Assembly (NCBI GenBank): GCA_001599935.1
Contig: BCIJ01000011.1
Span: forward strand, 142,039 to 206,038
Direction of reading: 5' to 3'
From: Holtermannia corniformis
Taxonomy: Eukaryota > Basidiomycota > Tremellomycetes > Holtermanniales
DNA length: 64,000 nt
This document shows, piece after piece, positions 54,269 to 64,000 of the stretch. A program made the translations under genes and the position numbers. The notes below the pieces were generated by a model, which had not been told where the DNA came from, did no database searches, and saw only the letters and a program-made list of their open reading frames with translations. Position 1 is the stretch's first letter, and the number at the start of each line of letters is the position of its first letter.

Positions 54269-54496
54269 CTTGCACACTCAAGATGCGATTGTAGGCGGCG
54301 AGCGTAAGCTTGTATGGTATAACGCTCGATCTTTGCTTGCAGGCGGACCTCCGCTCTCGTCATGACCCTGAGTCCGTCTCATCCAACACAGCTGTCGAAG
54401 CAGGTGCAGCACAGCGAGGCGTAACCAGATGGCATCATGGTTGGTACACACCCAGCCCAAAGAACTACAGTACACCGGTCCTCCGTCAGAGCCCGT

Positions 54497-55663
54497 TTAC
54501 TTCTTCTTGGGAGCGGCCTTGGCCGAGACGTCCTCGACCTGGAGCCCTGAAGTGGTCGTCAGCGCTGTACGCCTATAGGGAAGGTAGCGGTACGAGATTG
54601 GCGATGCTGCTGGTATCTGAAGCGATGCTGCTACGCTCAGCAGCTTTGCTGCGATCTGCCAGCAGGCCCTAGGACCGAGGCCCTGTTGATGATTGCGGCA
54701 GAGGCTTGGCGTCACTCCAAGGTGCTTTGAGCACTCGTCTAGTCCACGCTCTAGACTGGAGCACGACAAACGAGAGACTCATAGCACTGACAGCCGCCAG
54801 TTGCCGTCGAAAAGTCAATCAAGCCAAAGCGCAATGACATGGTTGTAAGGTCAAGAGCTGTGCACAGCTATCGAACCATACCGGATGCCAGCGGTGTTTT
54901 CACCCCACCCGCGACATGTCCAACTCCTTCCTGAATCTACACCTAGCAGCGCAACTCACCTGGGGGCAGGCTCTGCCTCAGCTTCTCAGCCTTCTCCGCG
55001 TCGTCGACAATCAAAGTGTACAAGTAGCGCGAGCACCGGATCTTGAACTTTGTGACCGAAGCCTGCTTGGCGTTCTTGGACTTTGTGGTCACCTTGGAAG
55101 GGTGGATCGCCGTCTTCTTGATGCGGGCGGCTAGGGGCCATATCAGCTCGGCCGATACGAGCAGTGGGTCTACGCACAAGTGGCATCCTTCCTCCGCGCA
55201 ATCTCGAGGAACTTTTTGATGTCGGTGATTTGCTTGGGCTAGGTTGGTCAGTGAGATTCATGGGTGATACGGCGAGCTGAAGGGCAGTGACGAGCCTCGG
55301 TCCGTCGGGCAGCTAGTAAAGCTGACGTCTAGATGGAGACTAGCAATGCGAAACAGCAGGAAGCAAGCAGCACAGGCATGCTGCAGCAGCATTGACAGTC
55401 CATGGCGTCCAACAAGTCAGAATCGAGTCGCCTTGGGCGCAGACGACTGCTTCACATCAATGAGCAGCCAGAGTGTGGATACCAGGATACGACAGAGCAA
55501 TGATGCTCCACCCGGCAAGGTCTCACGCTCTGACAGTCGGTGCTCACCGAGGGATCTGTCTTTCGTCGACTCGCAGCTCGGCTCGCGCTGTTGGCCTCCC
55601 AATCCTTGTTCGATGCAGTCCTGCCCAATCCTTGCCTGCATGCCCTCGGTGTATACTGACCAT
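54497..55663 (-). CDS. RPL38: 60S ribosomal protein eL38
   Basis: Exon 1 is only the start codon at 55663-55661, followed at once by GTCAGT and a 422-nt intron. Exon 2 (55238-55178) reads [20 protein letters not shown], exon 3 (55130-54960) reads [20 protein letters not shown], then [20 protein letters not shown] and [13 protein letters not shown], and exon 4 (54546-54497) reads [15 protein letters not shown]. Apart from a C-terminal extension of about 15 residues rich in Ala and Lys, this is full-length eL38. Total 94 residues against the usual 70-80. The gene sits head to head with eL8, with 321 bp between the two start codons, an arrangement that would allow joint regulation. Introns 1 and 3 (422 and 413 nt) are far longer than elsewhere in the window. 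Confidence 0.95.
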
Positions 55664-55984
55664 TTTGACGGCGGACCTGTTGATGCTCGAGATCTCTCCT
55701 GGTCTCGACTCTGCCAATGCCACGGTGCGGCCGCGAGCGCAGGGGGACTGGCAAGAATTTCGGAGCGGTTTAGGGGGTTCAGGCCGAGATATCGCCGAAT
55801 CCGCACCAAAGCCGAAACGCCGGCATGGTTCGAGATACTATGCAGTCAGAAAACTGCGCAAGCCGGTTGATCATCGCGCGGCGTTTTGTTCAAATCCCGC
55901 TCGAAAATCCCACCTGGCATCTCACAAACACCGAAACGTCGGCTGCGTTCTCACCACCTTCAAGACTCTTCAACACACCCAAAA
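55664..55984. promoter_or_regulatory. Bidirectional promoter of eL38 and eL8
   Basis: The 321 bp between the two start codons must contain both promoters. No canonical TATA box is obvious on either side. A TTCAAATCCCGC near 55888 resembles a Pol III B-box, but no A-box or cloverleaf accompanies it. Co-regulation of the two ribosomal protein genes is inferred from the shared region and from their identical start-codon introns. Confidence 0.6.
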
Positions 55985-57542
55985 ATGGTAGGCACGCTTC
56001 CTCTCTCGACGGGGATCAGAGCACTCGCTGGCGGATAATGTGTGGTTTCACAGGTGGCGATTCATCGATCAACCTAGTGGGGTGACGAGCGAGCTGTCCT
56101 GTCAATGGCACGGCGATGACCTCTGATCCGAGTGGCCGCAAGGCAGGGTTGGCGCGTGTAAGCGCCGGTTGGATGGGCATGAACAGACTGTGCAGTGGCC
56201 GCACGGTCGCTTTCACTTGCACGATCAGCCGTCCGCTCTATGCAACCCAACCCACACTCCCACACCGTCTCTCCTCTGCCAACCTACCCAGCGCGGTATG
56301 AGAGACACCCTAGAGCTCCGATCACCGTCTCTTGTCACGTTTACAAGGATGTGTGCTGATCGTCTCAATGACCTTTTTCTCCCCTTCCCTTGCCATCGCC
56401 CCTTTTTACGTGCTTGTTATCCCATGCCCGACCGATCGTTTAGCCCAAGGTTACCAAGGGAAAGTCCAGGCCAGCTGCCGCGCCTTGTAAGTGTGCTAGA
56501 CAAGCCTGATCGCTGGCCTTTGAGCGATCACGGCACCGTTTGACGACTGGGCTGACGCGACGCAGACGGCACCAAGACGGCCAAGAAGGCCGCCCAGAAC
56601 CCGCTCTTCGAGAAGCGCACCCGCACTTTCGGCATCGGCGGTGACCTTGCCCCCAAGCAGGACCTGTCCCGCTTCGTCAAGTGGCCCGAGTATGTCCGCC
56701 TCCAGCGCCAGAAGGTCATCCTGAACCAGCGCCTCAAGGTGAGTTTGGTTTGGACGTCGTGAGGTGCTCTTTGGACCAGCGCACGCAGTAGCAGGCCTGG
56801 GCTGTGTCCTTCGTTGCACCTGCTACTTCCTGCGTGCTCATACACTCAGTGCCCTCCCGCCATCGCCCAGTTCTCGCACACCCTTGACAAGAACACTGCG
56901 ACCCAGCTCTTCCAGCTCTTGAACAAGATCAAGCCCGAGTCCAAGCAGGAGAAGAAGGCTCGTCTCCTCAAGGAGGCCGAGGCCAAGTCTGCCGGTGGCG
57001 AGGCTGCCACGACCAAGGACACCAAGAAGCCCATCTTCACCAAGTACGGCCTCAACCACGTCGTTGGTCTCGTCGAGAGCAAGAAGGCTCAGCTCGTCGT
57101 TATTGCCGACGACGTTGACCCGATCGAGCTCGTCGTCTTCCTTCCCGCCCTCTGCCGCAAGATGGGTGTCCCGTGAGTCGTGCCACTGATTGCCGCCTCG
57201 GAAAGCCCAAGCTGATCTGGCGCAGATACGTGATTGCCAAGAGCAAGGCCCGTCTCGGTGCCGCCGTTCACAAGAAGACTGCCGCCGTCGTTGCCATCAC
57301 CGAGGTCCCCTCTGCCGAGCAACAGGCCCTCGCCACCCTCGTCTCGGCCGCCAAGGCCAACTACCTTGACAAGTCGGAGGAGTCGCGCCGCCAATGGGGT
57401 GGTGGTATCCGTGGCAACAGTGCGTCCTTCCCTTTACTGCTCGTGTAACCGGGCTGACGCGTCGACAGAGTCGATTGCCAAGCTCCGCAAGCGTGCCAAG
57501 GCCCTCGGCAAGGACTCCAAGACGGTCTCGACCACTCTTTAA
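55985..57542 (+). CDS. RPL8: 60S ribosomal protein eL8 (L7a/L8)
   Basis: Exon 1 is the ATG alone (55985-55987) followed directly by GTAGGC and a 456-nt intron. Exon 2 (56444-56486) gives [14 protein letters not shown]; exon 3 (56566-56738) gives [20 protein letters not shown] and [20 protein letters not shown]; exon 4 (56850-57172) gives [20 protein letters not shown] and [20 protein letters not shown]; exon 5 (57226-57419) gives [20 protein letters not shown]; exon 6 (57469-57542) ends SKTVSTTL. That is 269 residues, normal for fungal eL8. The L7Ae fold binds kink-turns of 25S rRNA; it acts in the cytosolic large subunit. Codon use is strongly biased to C-ending codons (AAG, CTC, GCC), as expected for very high expression. 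Confidence 0.97.
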
Positions 57543-57860
57543 GCGTGCAGCGGATTGAGGATAGTAGTTTGGGATGGATCCATGTCCTAACCACGATGTA
57601 CTTGTGCGACACGACCTTCGCTTTTGGTCTCGGTGCTGCAACGTTCCGAGAGTGCGACGGAGATTGCTGGCCGTCGGAGCGAAGCGCATGCCGGACGGCA
57701 AAGGAAGCTTTCCGATCTTCGTGCTTGCATGGTCTGCCGATGTCCGACGGTCGACTGCCCGCCTCGGACTGCGACGCACAAGGGATCGTTGCTACGCTCC
57801 TCCCGCTGCAGCCTATACAAGACGCCAATCCCCCTCGCACGTCCCACACCCATCACCAGC

Positions 57861-58232
57861 ATGAAATACATGAAGATCAATGCTCGACAGTTTGAAACCG
57901 GCGTGCAAACGTACGATCGAGACTCGCAAATGCTTCACGACCTGATCTACCTCACCAACGGTTCCAACGATGCCGTGATCGCCAAATGCCGTCAGACACA
58001 TTCGTCTGGCGTCCGCGTGCCAACGCTCGCTGCTTGGGCTATGCTGGAGGACTACGATACGAGCGAAGGCTTGAAAACGGCTGAGGAGGCTCGGAAGCGG
58101 TATGACCAGTCGATGGACTGGTTCACGAAGCGAGAGGCCGAGAAGGCGGGAGTCGATTTCGACACTTACAAGACCGACTTGTGGAAAAACCGGATTCGGC
58201 TCGTGACATCATACGAATTGAGCTGGCGTTGA
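57861..58232 (+). CDS. Hypothetical protein (123 aa)
   Basis: A single-exon frame from the ATG at 57861 to the stop at 58232 encodes MKYMKINARQFETGVQTYDR and then DSQMLHDLIYLTNGSNDAVI, ending RIRLVTSYELSWR. The frame is also open upstream to 57624, but composition changes at the ATG and the sequence before it is Arg/Ser-rich like non-coding shadows. The protein is mixed charge, helical, without signal peptide, membrane helix or known domain. It is 318 bp after eL8. Function unknown. Confidence 0.45.
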   Translation: MKYMKINARQFETGVQTYDRDSQMLHDLIYLTNGSNDAVIAKCRQTHSSGVRVPTLAAWAMLEDYDTSEGLKTAEEARKRYDQSMDWFTKREAEKAGVDFDTYKTDLWKNRIRLVTSYELSWR

Positions 58233-58947
58233 TCGTGCGTAGTCTAGTATACGTACAAAGGATAGGCTAGACTGGACTGCGTTGACGATGAAGCGGTTGA
58301 ATGTCATGACTAGCTTTTCGACGTGCACCCGCTTGATCTATTACAACATTGATCCTTGCTCGCTATGCAACGGATCTCTAGTGAACCACTCTAGCCCACG
58401 TATCCGATCCTCAGCGTCTGCCTGCCTCCCCCCGTACAATGATCCCACTACTCCGCGTCGACAGGCTAACTGCCAACCATCGCAAATCCGCCCATCTCCT
58501 CCAGCAGCGCATGCGCCACACAGCCCGTACAACCATCACATCACCCTTCTTTGCGTCCACTAGCACCTTGTCCGGATTCTCGGGTCGAGTGGAAGTAATG
58601 TTGTCGATTCATCGTGTAGCGCCATTGTGGTCTGACGACGCCGACCAAAGTCAGATGCGCTTCAAAGCTTGACGAGGTGATAGGTGGAAACTGATTTGTA
58701 GATGAGAAGTGGGCGGGATTGGAGCGAAGTATATGGGAAAGCGCTGTGCGCTGCGATCTGGTGGCGAATCCGATGCACTGTCAGGGATGCTAGCGGTGTG
58801 ATCCGTGTCGCGGTCACCGCGTGCGAGATACCTCATCGGCGGATAGCAACACATGTATCCACAGCACATGAAGCGATGCCACTCAAAAGTGGCAGCGCAG
58901 ACAGTGGTTTGTCCATACAACAATCGATACATGCTATACTGAACAGT
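58233..58947. other. Intergenic region
   Basis: This 715-bp stretch between the small hypothetical gene and the end of TAN1 is convergent. Short frames on both strands show no domain and no splice partners. No RNA gene recognised; I see nothing else in it. Confidence 0.4.
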
Positions 58948-60655
58948 TCAGAGCAGCCGCAGCTTCTTTGACGCATTGTCCTCTGACGTCTCGGCGGACC
59001 CGTCGTTTATACCCGCAACTTCAGCCTTGCGCTTGCCATCGCCAACAGTCGCGGCAGTCTCCCCAGCCACTTGCGCCGCGACCACCTCTGGAACCTCTGG
59101 CATCTTCGACGCAGCACGAGCAGCGTCGCGCTCCGATTTGCCCATGAGAATATCATCGATCAGAGCCGCCGCTCCCGCTTTGACGTCTTCATTCTCCTCG
59201 TAGTGCTGCGCAAACTCGCGCGATCGTGGGTCTGTCGGCGGGAGCTTGCCGGAGGTCTTGACTCGACTGTTGGGATCGATCGGACCGGCTTCTTCTCGCT
59301 CTTTGCGCTTCTTGTATTTGATCTCAACTTCACGCAGGTTGTACTAGGACCGTTAATACTGTCGCTCGCTGACTTGACAAGCGGTGCTCACCTTCTTCCA
59401 GCGATCAAAGTTGTCGAGGATTGACATGCCCGTGTTGTTCTGCTGGTATCAGTGATCACGCCACAGAGCTCGTCATCAACCCACCTTGTACGTCTCGATA
59501 CAAATCACCTTGTCCGACTGCTCAAAACGGACTTTGTGTCCGCGGCCGGACGGGACGAGTTTTGGTATTCTCTCGACAATGTTATTCCGGCTCATCTCTT
59601 GGTCGTGGTACCGAGCCTTGGTCTCGACGCGGAACTGCTCTATCAGCACATACCGGTCGATGGTTGACGGGACATACAGTCAGAGGCTCTTGGTGCTCTT
59701 CGTTGTCGAATTGCGGCGGAAGCAGACGGCGGGCGAGCTTGACGAGCGAGTCCATGTCGGCGGGGCACGTTGCGGACAGAGGGACAAGGCGGAGGCAGTA
59801 GCTGTTCGGCGTCAGTCACGTTCACCCGTGTACCTCCCATAATACGCACTTCCAAATCATCACACCCGTCTCCTCCACCTTGGACATGATGTGCTCAACC
59901 ACCCGCACAGGATCGATCGGCGGCCTGAAGTTGACATAGATGACTGTCGCACGTGAGCTGGGGTGCTCAATGTCGGATGTGCCACGCACTGCAGATAGCG
60001 TCGGTCCGACAGGACACTGTCGAATACGTATCAGCCCTGCAATCCACCAGTAACCACAGCACGTACAGAAATGTCGTGGCTGCTCCTTTTTGAAGTTGCG
60101 CTCTTTCTCCAAGTCGGCCGCCAGCTCCTTCTCGATATCGACTTCGCCTTGTTCATCTGCCGCGCCGGATTGGCTAGCATCTGCGAGGATGTCGAGCTCG
60201 GGATAGAGTTCGTTGGCGACCTGCATCACGGATCAATAGGTGCCGGGCAGAGAAACGTCAGGTGACGCACCTGGGAGAAGATCTTTGTCGCCTCGGACAT
60301 TGCCGAGTTCTCCTTGTTCTTGACGCAGGTGATCATGACACCTGGTCCGCTCAGGACGTCAAAGTCGGACTGCAGACGTGTGAGCGATTGATCTCTTGCA
60401 GACCTATGACACAAGGCAAGAATGATTGTGCAGATAACGCGACTCTGAGGTTATGTACACCGGTGGTAAGCACCTCTCTGAACGCTCAGCTGTGCAAGCA
60501 CGAGCTGGGCTCTTCGGAAGCGGCTGTATCACTTCGACACCATATCAAGATGGACATGAGTAGGGAATCAAGCCTACCTTCGGCTCTCGCCAGCCGGTAT
60601 GCGCAGCACCCCGACCCCGACCCCGTCCTCTGTTGCTTGGTCCACCTCGCCCCAT
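58948..60655 (-). CDS. TAN1: THUMP-domain tRNA acetylation adaptor TAN1 (THUMPD1)
   Basis: The start ATG at 60655 gives an Arg/Gly-rich N-terminus (GRGGPSNRGRGRGRGAAHTG). Next exons read FDVLSGPGVMITCVKNKENS, AMSEATKIFSQVANELYPEL and an acidic stretch (EVDIEKELAADLEKERNFKK). The THUMP domain follows: VIYVNFRPPIDPVRVVEHIM, YCLRLVPLSATCPADMDSLV, QFRVETKARYHDQEMSRNNI, GHKVRFEQSDKVICIETYK and NTGMSILDNFDRWKKYNLRE. This is the pattern of Tan1/THUMPD1, the RNA-binding partner of the acetyltransferase Kre33/NAT10 that makes N4-acetylcytidine in tRNA-Ser and tRNA-Leu. The C-terminal tail is Ala/Lys-rich with likely nuclear signals (KRKAEV, KKLRLL). About eight introns. The junction between exon 1 and exon 2 is uncertain because the phases do not match simply. 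Confidence 0.75.
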
Positions 60656-61017
60656 GCTGTATGATCGTTCAAAGGCCGTAGACAAGTTCCAGAAATCTCC
60701 GCCACAATACACGATCCACGGATGGAGCACGGTGGCGGCTGATTTCCTTCTTGCCCATGTTCAGGTCCGGTCTGTGTGGACAATATAGGTAGCTTGTACG
60801 CTGGATGAGAAAAGTCTTGCGAGTATATGGATGTGCATTTTGTCTGTTGCGTGCGTCTTTGGCGCCACTGGCTTCCCCAGAGTGCGGTGCGGGGTCAAGT
60901 TGAGCGAGCTTCTACCACCTGAAACTTTCCGCCGTCATCGCCCGTGCCAACACTCGTACCATCACTTTACAGCCACCCGCTTCATCACCATCAGTACAAA
61001 ACCTTTCATCTTCCGCA

Positions 61018-61557
61018 ATGTCCTCGCCAGCTCAGCAACCTGCCCAGACGACCGCCAAGAACCCGCTCGGACCTTCGACGTGTACGTCACAACAACTTGA
61101 TCATGCTGTATGCGGCCCAGCTGACGATAGGACGTACAGCTCAGCTGAACCCCGCTGCAAGCTCCAGCTCGGCGCAGCAGCAGAACCCGATGCTCCTGCA
61201 AAAGAAGGGCTTGCTTGGCCGTGCTGGCCGTGGAGGGTTTACCGGCAAGGGGTTCGTCGGCAATGGTGCGCGTCGGTCACAGACACTAACGGCGAGCAGC
61301 AACATGGTCTCACCGACTGACAACATGCTCTCGCCGTGCTCGGCAAAGCTCAACGACTCGAAGAAGCGTCACTTCCAAAAGTGGGTCCTGCACCAATTAC
61401 TCGGAGCAGAGCTGACAATCGACACAGGGGTCGCCCGATGCACCTCGCCTCGCAGCTTTCCTCACTCGCGTCGTCTGACTCGAGCAGCTCGCTTGCATCG
61501 ACGGCGGCTACCGAGTCGCGCGGGCAGGAGAACCAACTACCCAAGGCCGACTTTTGA
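61018..61557 (+). CDS. SPO12: Spo12-family mitotic-exit regulator
   Basis: The ATG at 61018 reads MSSPAQQPAQTTAKNPLGPS, spliced (GTGTAC to GTACAG) to AQLNPAASSSSAQQQNPMLL and a Gly/Lys/Arg segment (GRAGRGGFTGKGFVGNGARR). The conserved Spo12 core LSPCSAKLNDSKKRHFQ follows, spliced (GTGGGT to ACACAG) to GRPMHLASQLSSLASSDSSS, and the protein ends ENQLPKADF at 61557. The core S-P-C-x-x-K-L ... K-x-x-HF-x-K is the Spo12/Bns1 signature and includes a Cdk-type Ser-Pro site. Spo12 promotes nucleolar release of Cdc14 in the yeast FEAR pathway; that role is carried over by homology only. Length (about 130 aa) fits the family. Confidence 0.75.
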
Positions 61558-62037
61558 GTCAGCTGTGCTGGACGAGAGCGTCCATAGATTGTGCAGGGCT
61601 GGTGTGGATTGTATGTTGTTCATTGGTCATGGCATTGCTGGGGACTGTACAGTTTGTGCCGTCGCCTCTCCATGTTGTGAATTCTAACGCAGGCGCTTTT
61701 CAATAATCTCCCAAACCTGCGCTTACGACGGCATTACAAACGGGCGCTTTGTAAAGGCGTGCCATTCCCACAGTTAAGTGAGCACCAGCGTGCCTACCTG
61801 CGTTGTTGCGTGGAGGTCATGACGTCCGCAAGCTGGCCATGGCGACTTATGCACTCGAGTTTCTTCAGCACAAAGACACTTGAACGCTCGATAACATCTT
61901 GTACGACAAGGAGCTTATTCAGAAACCCTGGGATCACTAAGCCAGCAGCGCAACTTGCACGACAGAGGCCAGACTTGCACACAGTATCCGTACCACCAAC
62001 CTCTGGATCCCGTTCTTCCCGTCACTCTTACACCACC
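61558..62037. other. Intergenic region upstream of the translin gene
   Basis: These 480 bp lie between the SPO12-like stop and the translin start. No frame with domain or splice support. It should hold the promoter of the translin-NAXD gene. Confidence 0.45.
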
Positions 62038-64000
62038 ATGAGTCAAGGCGACATCACCAGAGTGCTCGAGTCGGTCATCGATGACCTCGAGTCTGAATCG
62101 ACTTTGAAAAAGGTATGATCACTGGCCGTGCCGCGACGTGCAGCGTGCAAAGCTGATCAGAACACAGTCCATCCGTGAATCGATCGAACCATTGGAAGCG
62201 ATTTCGAGGAGCACGGCGAGTATATTGAACCGCGCAATGGGTGCCTCAGCTGGTGATCGTGCGTGATGTGCTTCCTTTGTGTAGCTTCAGTCTGACCTAT
62301 GCAAAGTGCATGGTATCGCTCAGCAGGCGCTTGACAAGCTGCAAGAAGCTCAAAGCGCGTGGCCAACAGTCGCAGCTCTCATACCGAAAAACGAGTACTA
62401 CAAGTATGTATCGGTGCACCGATCATGGTCTCTGTTGACCCTTGTGCAGGTACAGCTTCACGTCGTCGAACATCCTCAAGGCGCTCACGCAGCATGCTGC
62501 ATTGGCGTGGTTCTTGCTGCACGATGAGCTAGTGACGTTGAAACAGATCGAGGGGATTCTCGGCAGTGCGTAACGACTATCCGTTCCCGAAAGGCACTCG
62601 CTCACTTTGAACCCAGTCAAGCCCGAATGGGCTGACCGTGTTCAGCTCGTGCCCGAAGAGTACTTGCAGGGCGTCATCGGTATGATTAATGAACTGGTGT
62701 GTGCTACGATTGTGTACGGCCCAGGTCGCTGACGCTGTACAGGCTCGTTTGTCGACCAACGCCGTCACCGTGCAAAACTTTGATCTGCCCCTTCGCATCG
62801 CCGAGTTTGTCAAGGATCTCTTTGCGAGCTTCTCCATCGTACGCCATCCCGCTCCGTTGCTTCCACCTCGCGTCTAACCGTGGATCAGCTCAACTTCCGA
62901 AACGACGCACTGCGCCGCAAGTTTGACTCGATCAAGTACGACCTCAAGCGGTGCGAGGATGTCGTGTACGATTTGGCGCTCCGTGGGCTCATTGGAACCG
63001 GTGCATCTACCGGATCCAGCTCGTCTGCATCAACATCGCAAGAGACCAAGCCGACGGCAGTGCCTGCGCCGAGCCAGTCCGGTGCCGGCAAGCCTGCGTC
63101 AAAGGGTGCAAAGGACACGGATGCACAGCACGCGCACTTGATTTCGTTGGTCAAGCAGATGATCCCACCGCTCTCGCCCGAACTTCACAAGGGGCAAGCT
63201 GGTGAGTGCTCGGATGTGGCGCGGCTACTGTGTGCTGATAGACCAGGCCGCATCGGTGTGATTGGCGGTTCCGGAGAGTGCGTAGCTACTCTACCCGATG
63301 AGGCACCGGGCTGACAATCCCCAGCTACACCGGCGCGCCCTTCTTCTCGGCGTTTGGATCGCTACGTGTTGGCGCCGACCTAGCCCATGTCATCTGCGAG
63401 CCGACAGCCGGCGCAGTCATCAAGACCTAGTACGTTGTGTCAAGCACGCTGAGTACGTCAAAACTGACGCCGCAGCTCACCCGATCTGATCGTCCACGGG
63501 ATCCTGCACAAGGAAAGCTCAAAGGACGAGATCCGCGAGGGGTTGAAGGGCATCATGTCGCGTTTGGTGTGTGCTTGACGCTGCTGGTCATGAACCCACT
63601 AAGCTGACTCGCGTAGCATACGCTCGTGATCGGCCCCGGTCTTGGCCGCGACGAGCACATGCAGTTGTGTGCAAGGATCGCGCTCGAGCTCGCAAGGGAG
63701 CAGGATGGGATGGGCGTTGTCGTTGACGCGGATGGTTTGTTCCTCGTTGCGGTGCGTACAAGTCTCCTACGATGGCAATCGCTGATCGATGCAGAACGAC
63801 CCGTCGGTCGTGCTCGACTGGCCTGGCGTCCCGCGAGTCATCCTCACACCCAACGTGATGGAGTTCAAGCGTCTGTGCGACAAGATGGCAAGTCCTTATC
63901 GAGGCGCCTGCATAGCTGACCGTACTTGCAGGAGATCTCCACCGACGGTCCCTCGCAGGACGTCTGCTCAAAGCTAGCGCGCGCATTGCAAAACTTGACC
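62038..64000 (+). CDS. TSN: Translin fused in frame to ATP-dependent NAD(P)HX dehydratase (3' end beyond window)
   Basis: The start ATG at 62038 gives [20 protein letters not shown]. Introns join [100 protein letters not shown], then [20 protein letters not shown] and [14 protein letters not shown]. That is a complete translin, an octamer-forming RNA/DNA-binding protein. The frame then continues without a stop through a Ser/Pro/Lys-rich linker of about 50 residues (63000-63150) into [85 protein letters not shown] and [18 protein letters not shown]. These are the Walker-like and catalytic motifs of NAXD (CARKD), which repairs hydrated NADH and NADPH. Only one Met lies between the two domains, inside the NAXD core. 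The gene runs off the right edge before the NAXD domain ends. Confidence 0.85.

Noticed and set aside
55880..55900. Possible tRNA B-box (TTCAAATCC)
   Set aside because: No matching A-box and no cloverleaf could be drawn around it.

Overview
This 64 kb window reads as a gene-dense fungal nuclear contig, most likely from a basidiomycete. Genes are packed head-to-tail, with stop-to-stop distances as short as about 30 bp. Almost every gene is broken by many small GT..AG introns (mostly 40-60 nt, a few apparently under 30 nt). Two predicted surface proteins belong to extracellular families I know mainly from Basidiomycota. I cannot name the genus from sequence alone; a small, intron-rich Pucciniomycotina-type genome would fit, but that is a guess. 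No rRNA, tRNA, CRISPR or transposon was recognised.

Layout. 1-7.7 kb: accessory-looking region with a surface-domain protein (minus), three low-complexity proteins (plus), a predicted GPI-anchored secreted protein and an N-terminally truncated P-type-ATPase-like protein. 7.7-13.4 kb: two minus-strand membrane proteins with long disordered regions; the second holds a 245-N gap flanked by identical 95-bp ends, probably an assembly artefact. 13.7-17.7 kb: tandem pair of paralogous MFS transporters. 18.3-30.6 kb: mostly conserved cellular genes: a disordered coiled-coil protein, a possible Mediator tail subunit, VPS45, TAF4, the HPM1/METTL18 histidine methyltransferase and CFD1. 30.8-42.4 kb (all minus): a large protein with about ten YMAKK repeats, a single-pass surface protein and the SEN1 helicase. 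43.0-45.0 kb: a 14-exon secreted precursor with many dibasic (Kex2-type) sites. 45.6-51.4 kb: a DAL5-like MFS carrier, homocysteine S-methyltransferase, a NAP/SET histone chaperone and a GFA/CENP-V-fold protein. 52.0-53.3 kb has no convincing gene. 53.3-64.0 kb: a TENA-family protein, divergent eL38 and eL8 ribosomal protein genes, a small unknown protein, TAN1, a SPO12-like protein, and a translin gene whose reading frame continues into an NAD(P)HX dehydratase domain that runs off the right edge.

Most genes serve general cell biology: transcription (SEN1, TAF4, perhaps MED16), translation (eL8, eL38, HPM1, TAN1), Fe-S assembly (CFD1), trafficking (VPS45), metabolite repair (NAXD) and mitotic exit (SPO12). 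The most novel items are the dibasic-site exon-module precursor (43.0-45.0 kb), the translin-NAXD fusion (62.0-64.0 kb), the degenerate P-type ATPase (5.6-7.7 kb) and the YMAKK-repeat protein (30.8-33.7 kb). Exon boundaries were read by eye from splice signals and frame continuity, so individual junctions may be off even where the gene call is firm.
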